Made by a program: the position numbers and the translations under genes. The notes under the pieces were generated by a model that was not told where the DNA came from, made no database searches, and worked only from the letters and a program-made list of their open reading frames with translations. From Streptomyces sp. NK08204 (lineage in GTDB: Bacteria > Actinomycetota > Actinomycetes > Streptomycetales > Streptomycetaceae), in NCBI RefSeq assembly GCF_020400585.1, contig NZ_JAINVF010000021.1:62001-126000 (forward strand): a DNA stretch of 64,000 bases, written 5' to 3'. This document shows positions 8,314-16,283 of the stretch, in pieces; the stretch's first letter is position 1; every line of letters starts with the position of its first letter.

Positions 8314-9063
8314 TCAGGTGGCGTCGAGCGTCACGGTGAAGGAGAAACGGTCGCCCCGGTAGTGGATGACCGCCACGTCCAGCACCCGCCCCTCGGTGTC
8401 GTACGTCACACCCGTGTAGTGCAGGATCGGGCTGAGCAGCGGCACTTGGAGCAGCCGCGCGGTCTCCGGGTCGGCGAGCCGGGCCTCCACGGTGTCCGTG
8501 ATGCGGCTGATGTTCGCCTTGACGGCGTCCCGCAGCACCTTCGTCATCGGCCAGCGGACCAGGTCCTCGAGCTCGATGCGCGCGGCCACCTCGGGGCGGA
8601 CGTGGTTGACGGCGTGGTTGGTCGGCTCGCCGGTCTCCTCGTCGCTGCGCAGCCGGTGGTACGTCGCCACCTCCGTGAGGTCCGGGAAGTACTCGGCGAG
8701 GCCGGTCGGCACGGGGGTGGTTCCGTGGCCCAGCAGCTCGGTCGTCATCCCTGACTGCTGGGCCACGATCGCGTCCACCGAGCCCAGCAGCCGCACCGGG
8801 GCGCCCGGCCGGGCGTCGGGCTCGATGAACGTGCCGCGCCGCCGGTGCCGGCTGATCAGTCCCTCGTCCTCCAGCTCCTTCAGCGCCTGCCGCATGGTCA
8901 GCACGCTGACGCCGTAGTGCTCCGCCAGCTGCTCCTCGGTGGGCAGGCGCAGTGGGTCCCGGGCGGAGCGGCCGAGGATCGAGGCGCGCAGCGACTGCGA
9001 CACCTGATACCAGAGCGGCAGCTTGCGGTTCAGGACGATCGAATCCGGAGCAAAGGAGGTCAC
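8314..9063 (-). CDS. GntR-family regulator with UTRA domain (HutC subfamily)
   Basis: A 249-residue regulator. The winged helix (residues about 15-85) contains LPTEEQLAEHYGVSVLTMRQALKELEDEGLISRHRRRGTF. A UTRA effector-binding domain covers about 100-245. It lies 55 bases downstream of hmgA on the same strand, so a role in sensing a tyrosine or homogentisate catabolite is plausible. The palindrome upstream of hmgA (10470-10493) is a candidate target, although HutC-type operators are usually shorter. Confidence 0.92.
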   Translation of the reverse strand: MTSFAPDSIVLNRKLPLWYQVSQSLRASILGRSARDPLRLPTEEQLAEHYGVSVLTMRQALKELEDEGLISRHRRRGTFIEPDARPGAPVRLLGSVDAIVAQQSGMTTELLGHGTTPVPTGLAEYFPDLTEVATYHRLRSDEETGEPTNHAVNHVRPEVAARIELEDLVRWPMTKVLRDAVKANISRITDTVEARLADPETARLLQVPLLSPILHYTGVTYDTEGRVLDVAVIHYRGDRFSFTVTLDAT

Positions 9064-9118
9064 TTGGCTATCCGTACCTAATGAAGAACGGTCAGCGCAA
9101 TGCCGGCGACCGGAGTGG

Positions 9119-10432
9119 TCAGGACAACCGGAAGTGCCGTTCGAGGCCCTGCCACACGTCGTCGTAGCGCTGCTGGAGGTGCTCCGCCCCGGCGGCCTGC
9201 GGGGTGAGCGTCAGCGGCCAGCGGGTCTCGAACATGAACGCCAGGCCGTCGTCGATCTTCTGCGGCCTCAGCTCGGCCGCGCTCGCCCGGTCGAAGGTCT
9301 CCCGGTCCGGGCCGTGCGCCGACATCATGTTGTGCAACGAGCCGCCGCCCGGCACGAAACCCTCCGCCTTCGCGTCGTAGGCACCCTCGATCAGGCCCAT
9401 GTACTCGCTCATCACGTTCCGGTGGAAGTACGGCGGCCGGAAGGTGTCCTCGCCCACCAGCCAGCGCGGCGCGAAGACCACGAAGTCGACGCCGGCCAGG
9501 CCCGGGGTGTCGGACGGGGACGTCAGGACCGTGAAGATGGACGGGTCCGGGTGGTCGTACGAGATGCTGCCGATCACATTGAAACGGCGCAGATCGTAGA
9601 CGTACGGCACATGGTTGCCGTGCCAGGCGACCACATCCAGGGGGGAGTGGGCGTACGCGGCCGTCCAGAGGTTGCCACAGAACTTGTTCACCACCTCCAC
9701 CGGGCCGTCCACGTCCTCGTACGCGGCGACCGGCGCCCGGAAGTCCCGGGCGTTGGCGAGCCCATTGGCGCCGATCGGCCCGAGGTCGGGGAGCTGGAAC
9801 GGCGCCCCATAGTTCTCGCACACATATCCGCGGGCCGTCTCGTCCAGCAGTTCCACACGGAAGCGCACCCCACGGGGGATCAGCGCCACCTCGGCCGGTT
9901 CGACATGGAGTCGGCCGAACTCGGTGTGCAGCAGCAGCCCGCCGCGCTCCGGCACGATCAGCAGCTCGCCGTCGGCATCGCTGAACACGCGCTCCATCGA
10001 CGAGTTGGCGTGGTACAGGTGCACCGCCATGCCGCTGCGCTGGGCCGCGTCGCCGTTGCCGCCCAGCGTCCACAGGCCGCCGAGGAAGTCGGTTCCCGCG
10101 GGCGGCTGCGGCAGCGGGTTCCAGCGCAGTCGGTTCGGGTCGGGCACCGCCTCGGTGAAGGGGGCCGTGCGGATCGCGCCGTTGCCGGTCAGGGTGAACG
10201 CAGGGTGCGCGGCCGACGGGCGGATGCGGTACAGCCAGGAGCGGCGGTTGTGGGCGCGCGGCTCGGTGAACGCCGAACCGCTCAGCTGCTCCGCGTACAG
10301 GCCGAGCGGTGCCCGCTGCGGCGAGTTGCGGCCCTCGGGCAGGGCACCCGGCACCGCTTCCGAGGCGTGCTCGTTCCCGAACCCGGACAGATAAGACAGC
10401 CCCTCGGCCGTCTTCCGCGCGTCCCCGCTCAT
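9119..10432 (-). CDS. hmgA: Homogentisate 1,2-dioxygenase
   Basis: A 437-residue non-haem iron enzyme that opens the ring of homogentisate to maleylacetoacetate in tyrosine/phenylalanine catabolism. The expected iron ligands are visible: His337 and Glu343 in PPYFHRNVMSEYMGL and His373 in SAHGPD, in the same relative positions as in the human enzyme. Length is standard. The ATG at 10432 follows an AGGGAGCGAGC ribosome site; in-frame codons upstream lie inside the operator region. The fumarylacetoacetase and isomerase genes of the pathway are not in this window. Confidence 0.97.
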   Translation of the reverse strand: MSGDARKTAEGLSYLSGFGNEHASEAVPGALPEGRNSPQRAPLGLYAEQLSGSAFTEPRAHNRRSWLYRIRPSAAHPAFTLTGNGAIRTAPFTEAVPDPNRLRWNPLPQPPAGTDFLGGLWTLGGNGDAAQRSGMAVHLYHANSSMERVFSDADGELLIVPERGGLLLHTEFGRLHVEPAEVALIPRGVRFRVELLDETARGYVCENYGAPFQLPDLGPIGANGLANARDFRAPVAAYEDVDGPVEVVNKFCGNLWTAAYAHSPLDVVAWHGNHVPYVYDLRRFNVIGSISYDHPDPSIFTVLTSPSDTPGLAGVDFVVFAPRWLVGEDTFRPPYFHRNVMSEYMGLIEGAYDAKAEGFVPGGGSLHNMMSAHGPDRETFDRASAAELRPQKIDDGLAFMFETRWPLTLTPQAAGAEHLQQRYDDVWQGLERHFRLS

Positions 10433-10469
10433 GCTCGCTCCCTTGCGACCTTGTGACGCTGATTCCTTG

Positions 10470-10493
10470 ATTCCTATGTAACACCGTAGGAAT
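10470..10493. promoter_or_regulatory. Inverted repeat upstream of hmgA
   Basis: Arms ATTCCTAtG and cGTAGGAAT form a 24-base near-perfect palindrome 38 bases before the hmgA start. A further TGATTCCT half-site lies directly beside it. Size and position fit a repressor or activator operator for tyrosine catabolism. The cognate regulator is not certain; the gntR gene downstream is one candidate. Confidence 0.55.
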
Positions 10494-10638
10494 GTGTGGG
10501 TGCGGACGCAAGAGGTCTCCACCCCTTTCCCGTGCCGTCCGCCCAGGGGCGCTCCTCGCGGTCCTCCACCCCGGGGAGGAGGAGAACCAGACTTCAGACG
10601 GATCCGGGTGCCGGAAGGGGTGTTCTAGTCTCCGGAGC

Positions 10639-11289
10639 ATGTCGTGGACGTCGTGGACGCGTAACTCCCTCACCGCCCTTGCGGTCTGCGTCCTGCTGCC
10701 GCTCGGTGTGGCGGGCTGCGGGACCGGCCAGGCGCACGGGCGTGGCAGTGCCGTGTCCTCCTCACCGGTGGGCAAGGTCCTGGACGACACCGACGAGACC
10801 GGCCGGCACCTGCGCGAGGTCGACCGGGAGGACGCGCCCGAGGTCGGCGTGGAGGTCACCCCCGACTCCGGCGGCGGCTGGGACGTCCTGCTGACGTTCC
10901 GGAACTTCCGCCTCTCCCCGGCCCACGCGAAGCCGCGGGCGGTGCCCGGGCGCGGACTCGCCTACCTCTTCCTGGACGGCCACCGGGTCGCCCGGCTGCA
11001 CACTCGTGAGTTCCACCTGGCCGGCCACCTTGTCCCGCGCGGCACCCACCACGTCACCGCCCGCCTGTACGCCGACGACGGCACCGTGTGGGCCGTCCGC
11101 GGCAAGAAGGTCGAGAGCACCGCCGACATCACGGCGTCCGGCGCGGACGCGGACTCGGGTGCGGACCCGGACCCGGACCCGGGCGCAGCCTCGGACCAGG
11201 GCGCGGGCCCGACGGTCTTCCACTCCGCCGTCCGGCGCTCCACGGCCTCGCCCCCCGCCACCACCACGGCCTTCACCGCCGGGCGGTGA
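10639..11289 (+). CDS. Putative lipoprotein, unknown function
   Basis: A 216-residue exported protein. A short signal peptide (TRNSLTALAVCVLLPLGVAGC) ends in a lipobox with the acylated Cys at 27. The mature part holds one beta-rich domain (about 65-150) with YLFLDGHRVARL and ADDGTVWAVRGKKVE. The tail after it is rich in Asp, Gly and Pro and looks disordered. The fold resembles secreted proteins of unknown function in actinomycetes. The ATG at 10639 is preceded by CCGGAG. Confidence 0.75.
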   Translation: MSWTSWTRNSLTALAVCVLLPLGVAGCGTGQAHGRGSAVSSSPVGKVLDDTDETGRHLREVDREDAPEVGVEVTPDSGGGWDVLLTFRNFRLSPAHAKPRAVPGRGLAYLFLDGHRVARLHTREFHLAGHLVPRGTHHVTARLYADDGTVWAVRGKKVESTADITASGADADSGADPDPDPGAASDQGAGPTVFHSAVRRSTASPPATTTAFTAGR

Positions 11290-11379
11290 GTGCCACGGGC
11301 ACGCTTCTTCGTACTCTGGTGCGGGGCCTGTGCGTCAGTACGTCAGAGGGGCCCCGCCCGGACCCGGCGGAAAGGCATC

Positions 11380-12000
11380 ATGAAGCCCGTGCCCGATGCG
11401 ACATCGCTGCGCTGCGCCCCCGTCCAGCGGCGCAGTGCCGAACGACTGACCAGGATCCTCGACGCCTGTGCCGACCTGCTGGACGAGGTCGGCTACGACG
11501 CCCTGAGCACCCGGGCCGTCGCCCAGCGCGCCGGAGTGCCCATCGGCTCCGTCTACCGGTTCTTCGGCAACAAACGGCAGATGGCCGGCGCCCTCGCCCA
11601 GCGCAACCTGGACCGGTACACCGAGCGGGTCACCGAGCGCCTGGAACACGCACAGGGCGGAGACTGGCGTGCCGCCGTGGACGCCGTACTGGACGAGTAC
11701 CTGAGCATGAAGCGCACCGCGCCCGGCTTCTCCCTGATCGACTTCGGCAACCAGATCCCGCTCGGCGACGCCCGCCACGCCGAGCCCAACACCCGGGTCG
11801 CCGACCGGCTCACCGAACTCCTCTCCGGCTTCCTCGGCCGGACCCCCGACGAAGAGCTGCGGCGCGTCTTCCTCGTGGCCGTGGAGAGCGCGGACACCCT
11901 CGTGCAACTGGCCTTCCGGATCGCCCCCCAGGGTGACGAGGCGATCATCCACGAGACGCGGGAGCTGCTGCGGGCGTACCTGGGGCGTGTGCTCGACTGA
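11380..12000 (+). CDS. TetR-family regulator
   Basis: A 206-residue repressor. The helix-turn-helix is STRAVAQRAGVPIGSVYRFFGNKRQMAGAL (about residues 40-70), and the C-terminal domain has the LAFR/ETRELLRAYL helices of a QdtR/TetR_C-type group. The ATG at 11380 follows GGAAAGG; the longer frame upstream lacks a ribosome site. It precedes the molybdoenzyme gene on the same strand by about 120 bases, and an operator-like palindrome (12037-12053) lies between them, so it may regulate that gene. Confidence 0.9.
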   Translation: MKPVPDATSLRCAPVQRRSAERLTRILDACADLLDEVGYDALSTRAVAQRAGVPIGSVYRFFGNKRQMAGALAQRNLDRYTERVTERLEHAQGGDWRAAVDAVLDEYLSMKRTAPGFSLIDFGNQIPLGDARHAEPNTRVADRLTELLSGFLGRTPDEELRRVFLVAVESADTLVQLAFRIAPQGDEAIIHETRELLRAYLGRVLD

Positions 12001-12036
12001 GGGGTGCCCTGACGGCAGCAGGGGACTCCCCTCCGT

Positions 12037-12053
12037 GCCTACCGGTCGGTATG
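12037..12053. promoter_or_regulatory. Operator-like palindrome upstream of the molybdoenzyme gene
   Basis: The site reads GCCTACCGGTCGGTATG, a TACCGRYCGGTA-type palindrome, 66 bases before the gene start. A close relative occurs at 34393-34410 and a weaker one at 30436-30455, each next to genes near another TetR. Confidence 0.5.
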
Positions 12054-12118
12054 CTCACGTCTCCGAGCCTGACTCTGACCGTGCTCGCCCGGCACCGACG
12101 CCGACCCCTGGAGGATCC

Positions 12119-14404
12119 GTGTCCCGCACCGCCCTGCGAATCTGCCCCCTGTGCGAGGCCACCTGCGGGCTGACCCTCACCGTCGACGGCACCCGCGTCA
12201 CCGGCGCCCGCGGCGACCGCGAGGACGTCTTCAGCAAGGGTTTCATCTGCCCGAAGGGCGCCTCCTTCGGTGCCGTCGACGGCGACCCGGACCGGCTGCG
12301 CACCCCGCTCGTACGCAAGGACGGCGCCCTGCGCGAGGCCACCTGGGAGGAGGCCTTCGACGCGGTCGCCGCCGGGCTGCGCCCGGTCGTGGAGCGGTAC
12401 GGCGCCGACTCCGTCGGCGTGGTCCTCGGCAACCCCAACGTGCACACCATGGCCGGCGCCCTCTACCCGCCGGTGCTGCTCGGCGCGCTGCGTACCCGGA
12501 GCCTGTTCACCGCCTCCACCGTCGACCAGATGCCCAAGCACGTCTCCAGCGGGCTGCTCTTCGGCGACGCGAACGCCATCCCGGTGCCCGACCTCGACCG
12601 CACCGGCCATCTCCTGCTGATCGGCGCCAACCCCCTGGAGTCCAACGGCAGCCTGTGCACCGCCCCCGACTTCCCCGGCAAGCTCAAGGCGCTCCGCGCC
12701 CGCGGCGGCACCCTCACCGTCGTCGACCCGCGCCGCACCCGCACCGCCCGCCTCGCCGACCGGCACCTCGCGATCCGCCCCGGCACCGACGCCCTGCTGC
12801 TCGCCGCGATGGTCACCGTGCTGTTCGAGGAGGACCTGGCCGACCTCAAGGACCTGGCCCCGCATGTGCGGGGAGTGGCCGAAGTGCGGGAGGCCCTGCG
12901 GGACTTCACCCCAGAGGCGGTCGCCGGGGCCTGCGACGTCGACGCGGACGTCATCCGCACCCTCGCCCGTGAACTCGCCGCCGCCCCCACCGCCGCCGTC
13001 TACGCCCGTATCGGCAGCTGCACCGTCGCGCACGGCACCCTGGCGAGCTGGCTGGTCGACGTCCTCAACATCCTCACCGGCAACCTCGACCGCCCCGGCG
13101 GTGCCCTCTTCCCCCAAGCCGCCACCGACAGGACGCCCCGCCCAGCAGGCCCCGGCCATGGCTTCGCTCTCGGCCGCTGGCACTCCCGGGTACGACGACT
13201 GCCCGAGGCCAAGGGCGAGTTGCCGTTCTCCGCGCTGGCCGAGGAGATCGACACCGCGACCGACGAGGGCGAGCCGGTCCGCGCGCTCGTCGTCGTCGCC
13301 GCCAACCCGGTGCTGTCCGCACCCGACGGCGACCGCCTCGACAAGGCCCTGGAATCACTGGACTTCATGGTCAGCGTCGACCCGTACCTGAACGAGACCT
13401 CGCGCCACGCGGACGTGGTCCTGCCGCCGCCCCCGCCCGCGCAGAGCCCGCACCACGACTTCGCCTTCAACACCCTCGCCGTGCGCAACCAGGTCCGCTA
13501 CACCCGGCCCGCGATCCCGCTGGAGCCCGGCCGCATGGCCGAGTCCGAGATACTCGCCAGGCTGATCCTGGCCGCGACCGGCATGCACGGCGCCGACCCG
13601 GCCGCCGTCGACGCGATGGTCGTCGACCAGACCCTCGCCAAGGCCGTCCAGGATCCCCACTCCCCGGTGTACGGCCGTGACCCCGTGGCACTCGCCACGC
13701 AGCTCACCGGCGACAACGGCCCGGAGCGGCGCCTTGACCTGATGCTGCGCCTCGGCCCGTACGGCGACGGCTTCGGTGCCCGGCCCGACGGGCTCACCCT
13801 GGCCGAGCTGCTCGCCCACCCGCACGGCATCGACCTCGGCCCGCTGCGCCCGCGTCTGCCGCAACCGCTGAAGACCCGCAGCGGGAAGATCGAGCTGCTG
13901 CCCGAGCCCGTCGCCGGCGACCTGCCCCGGCTGCGCGCGGCCCTGGCGGAACGCCCCGCGGGGCTGCTCCTCGTAGGCCGCCGCCATCTGCGCTCCAACA
14001 ACAGCTGGATGCACAACGTGCCCGCCCTGACCGGCGGCAGCAACCGCTGCACCGTGCACATCCACCCGGAGGACGCGGCACGCCTCGGCGTGCGGGACGG
14101 GGCGGACGTACGCGTGAAGGGCGCCGGGGGAGAGGTGACCGCCCCGGCCGAGGTCACCGACAGCGTCCGGCCGGGCGTGGTGAGCATTCCGCACGGCTGG
14201 GGCCACGACCGTCCGGGAACCCGCCTGACCCACGCCGCCACCGCTCCCGGCGTCAATGTCAACCAGCTCCTCGACGGCAGCCTGCTCGACCCGCTGTCCG
14301 GCACCGCGGTCCTCAACGGAGTGCCCGTCGAGGTCGCCGTTGCCGCTGACCTCGGGGACGGCGGCGGGGGCGGACCGCAGGGCGCGCTCGGCGTTGCGCC
14401 GTAA
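12119..14404 (+). CDS. Molybdopterin (bis-MGD) oxidoreductase with one [4Fe-4S] cluster
   Basis: A 761-residue DMSO-reductase-superfamily catalytic subunit. The N-terminal cluster is bound by Cys9, Cys12, Cys16 and Cys44 (CPLCEATC ... GFICPKG). The MGD-binding folds continue to the C-terminal molydop-binding domain (NNSWMHN ... HIHPEDAARLGV). Where NapA and FdhA carry the Mo-ligating Cys/Sec, this protein has STVDQMPKHVSSG with Val142 at the aligned place, so there may be no protein thiolate ligand. The substrate is unknown. It has no Tat signal, so it is cytoplasmic. Start GTG 12119 has GGAGG upstream. Confidence 0.9.
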   Translation: MSRTALRICPLCEATCGLTLTVDGTRVTGARGDREDVFSKGFICPKGASFGAVDGDPDRLRTPLVRKDGALREATWEEAFDAVAAGLRPVVERYGADSVGVVLGNPNVHTMAGALYPPVLLGALRTRSLFTASTVDQMPKHVSSGLLFGDANAIPVPDLDRTGHLLLIGANPLESNGSLCTAPDFPGKLKALRARGGTLTVVDPRRTRTARLADRHLAIRPGTDALLLAAMVTVLFEEDLADLKDLAPHVRGVAEVREALRDFTPEAVAGACDVDADVIRTLARELAAAPTAAVYARIGSCTVAHGTLASWLVDVLNILTGNLDRPGGALFPQAATDRTPRPAGPGHGFALGRWHSRVRRLPEAKGELPFSALAEEIDTATDEGEPVRALVVVAANPVLSAPDGDRLDKALESLDFMVSVDPYLNETSRHADVVLPPPPPAQSPHHDFAFNTLAVRNQVRYTRPAIPLEPGRMAESEILARLILAATGMHGADPAAVDAMVVDQTLAKAVQDPHSPVYGRDPVALATQLTGDNGPERRLDLMLRLGPYGDGFGARPDGLTLAELLAHPHGIDLGPLRPRLPQPLKTRSGKIELLPEPVAGDLPRLRAALAERPAGLLLVGRRHLRSNNSWMHNVPALTGGSNRCTVHIHPEDAARLGVRDGADVRVKGAGGEVTAPAEVTDSVRPGVVSIPHGWGHDRPGTRLTHAATAPGVNVNQLLDGSLLDPLSGTAVLNGVPVEVAVAADLGDGGGGGPQGALGVAP

Positions 14405-14524
14405 GGGCGATATCCGAGCGGTTTTCGCGGGAACACGGCATCGCTTCGAGGATGGGCGGGGGCCGGTGACACACAGTCAGGCAAAGCAGATTGTATGAAA
14501 ATCGCCTGCCTCGGAGTGTGGTTC

Positions 14525-15100
14525 ATGCCGACCCCGTCCCTGCTCCGCCGCGCCGCCGCCTGCTCGGCCCTCGCCCTCGCGGGAACCGTCTTCCCGGGCG
14601 CACCGGCCGCCGCCGCGCCGCCCGGCGCCCATGGCGACATCAAGATCCACGTCGTGGGCACGGCCGTCGCCGCCCAGCGCAACCAGCCGAAGGTGTGCCG
14701 CTTCCATCTCGACGCCGTCGACTTCGGTGCGAACCAGAAGATCACCTGGACCATCGCGCCCCAGCCCGCCCAGCCCGGCGGCGCGACGCTCTACGGCACC
14801 CTCGCCCTGCCCCACGGCGTCGGCGCCGGCTCCGACCTGTTGCTGCCGGGCGGCCAGTACAGGCTGACCTGGAACGTCGTCGGCGTCCCCGGCGCGGGCA
14901 AGCTCAAGGTGTTCCACGTCGACTGTCCGAACGACCCCGGCGGCGGTCACGGCCCCAACGGCGGCCCGCCCGCCGGTGGCGGCGGACTGGCCCGCAGTGA
15001 GGCCTTCAGCCCGGTCGTCGGGGCCGGCGCCGTCGGTCTCGCCGCGGTCGGCGGGACGGTCTGGTTCCGGCTCCGCCGCCGCCCGCATGGTGCCGCGTAG
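14525..15100 (+). CDS. Secreted, C-terminally membrane-anchored protein, sortase partner
   Basis: A 191-residue protein. A signal peptide (RRAAACSALALAGTVFPGAPAAA) is followed by one domain containing KVCRFHLDAVDFG and VFHVDCPND, whose two Cys may form a disulfide. A Gly/Pro-rich linker, a C-terminal hydrophobic helix (VVGAGAVGLAAVGGTVW) and a basic tail RLRRRP complete it. There is no clear LPxTG motif. It overlaps the class F sortase start by 14 bases, a pairing I recall as common in Streptomyces. I prefer ATG 14525 to 14495 because a normal signal peptide begins there. Confidence 0.8.
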   Translation: MPTPSLLRRAAACSALALAGTVFPGAPAAAAPPGAHGDIKIHVVGTAVAAQRNQPKVCRFHLDAVDFGANQKITWTIAPQPAQPGGATLYGTLALPHGVGAGSDLLLPGGQYRLTWNVVGVPGAGKLKVFHVDCPNDPGGGHGPNGGPPAGGGGLARSEAFSPVVGAGAVGLAAVGGTVWFRLRRRPHGAA

Positions 15101-16202
15101 TCAGGTTCGCGGGCCCTCCCGGGCCCCCGTCGCCCGCCCCGGACGTGCCGCCGCCCCGGTCGCGCGGCGCGTCCCGCCCCACAGGCCGTGGCACCGCACG
15201 CGCGCCTACCGCCTGGCCCGCACGGTAGCGCTGACCGTCGTCCTGGTGGTGACCGGCGCCCGGTGCGCCGCCGGCGGCGACGGCCCCGTCATGGACCCCT
15301 CGGACACCGGCGCGACGGGCGTCCGCTCGGACGCCCGGGGCGGCGAGCGGCCTCCGGGGGGACGGCAGGGGCACGGGCCGGCGTCGGACGGGGGGCGGGG
15401 CGGCGGATCTTCGTCGGGAAACGGGTCCGCCGCGGGGAGTGGCCCCTCGGCGGCCCGCGCGCCTGCCTCCGGCAGCGGCTCCGCGTCGCACGGTCGGCCC
15501 CGCTCCCCGTCGGACGCTCGTTCCCCGTCGGACGGCCGGTCCCCGGCACCGCCGCAGCGCCCGTCCCCGGCGGGCCCCGCGGCCCAGGGCCCGACCGCAT
15601 CCGCGCAGGCGAACCGTGCGCCCGGCGCCCGGCCGGGTACCACGTCCGCCCCGCAGGCCCCCCGCCCCTCGCCCCTGCCCCGGTCCCGTGCCACCGCCCT
15701 CGCCATCCCCTACCTCAGCGTCGACGCCCCGGTCATGGCACTCCGGCTCGACGGCGAGCACCGCATGACCGCCCCGCCGGACGACCACGCGAAGCTGGTC
15801 GGCTGGTACCAGGACGGCCCCTCGCCGGGCGAGCAGGGCACCGCGGTCGCCGTCGGGCATCTCGACACCGATACCGGACCCGCCGTCTTCGCGGGTCTGT
15901 CGCAGCTGAGCGCCGGCCGGGTCATCGAGGTCCGCCGCGCCGACGGCCGTACCGCCGTCTACACCGTGGACGCCGTGCGCACCTTCGAGAAGGCACATTT
16001 CCCCGACCGCGAGGTCTACGGTGACCGGGGCCGCCCCGAACTGCGGCTGATCACCTGCGGCGGCGCCTACCACCGTCGGACCGGCTACGCCGGAAACGTG
16101 GTCGTCTTCGCCCATCTCACGGGCGTCCGCGCCCCGGGCACCGCGGTGGGCGCACACGGAGAACCGACCCCGAAGAGTGAGCGTACGCCTGCCCGGCGAT
16201 GA
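15087..16202 (+). CDS. Class F sortase
   Basis: A 371-residue membrane-anchored transpeptidase. A basic N-terminus is followed by a hydrophobic segment (LARTVALTVVLVVTGARC), then a long Ser/Pro/Gly-rich linker of about 150 residues and the sortase domain from about 215. The catalytic His is in AVGHLDT (about 258), the Cys in LITCGG (about 324), and an Arg follows in HRRTGYAGN. Class F sortases are mostly actinobacterial and their substrates are largely unknown. The overlapping upstream gene encodes the likely partner. Confidence 0.9.
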   Translation: MVPRSQVRGPSRAPVARPGRAAAPVARRVPPHRPWHRTRAYRLARTVALTVVLVVTGARCAAGGDGPVMDPSDTGATGVRSDARGGERPPGGRQGHGPASDGGRGGGSSSGNGSAAGSGPSAARAPASGSGSASHGRPRSPSDARSPSDGRSPAPPQRPSPAGPAAQGPTASAQANRAPGARPGTTSAPQAPRPSPLPRSRATALAIPYLSVDAPVMALRLDGEHRMTAPPDDHAKLVGWYQDGPSPGEQGTAVAVGHLDTDTGPAVFAGLSQLSAGRVIEVRRADGRTAVYTVDAVRTFEKAHFPDREVYGDRGRPELRLITCGGAYHRRTGYAGNVVVFAHLTGVRAPGTAVGAHGEPTPKSERTPARR

Positions 16203-16226
16203 TGACCCGGTACGTCTGGCGCAGAA

Positions 16227-16245
16227 AAACTAACGTCGCTAGTTT
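16227..16245. promoter_or_regulatory. TetR operator, site 1 (aldehyde dehydrogenase promoter)
   Basis: AAACTAACGTCGCTAGTTT is a palindrome apart from transitions, 39 bases before the aldehyde dehydrogenase start. A near-identical site (AAACTAGCACTGCTAATTT) lies at 20230-20248 beside a tetR gene. Confidence 0.7.
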
Positions 16246-16283
16246 GTGTGCCGGACGAGGTGAGCACGCCGGGAGGGAACAGC

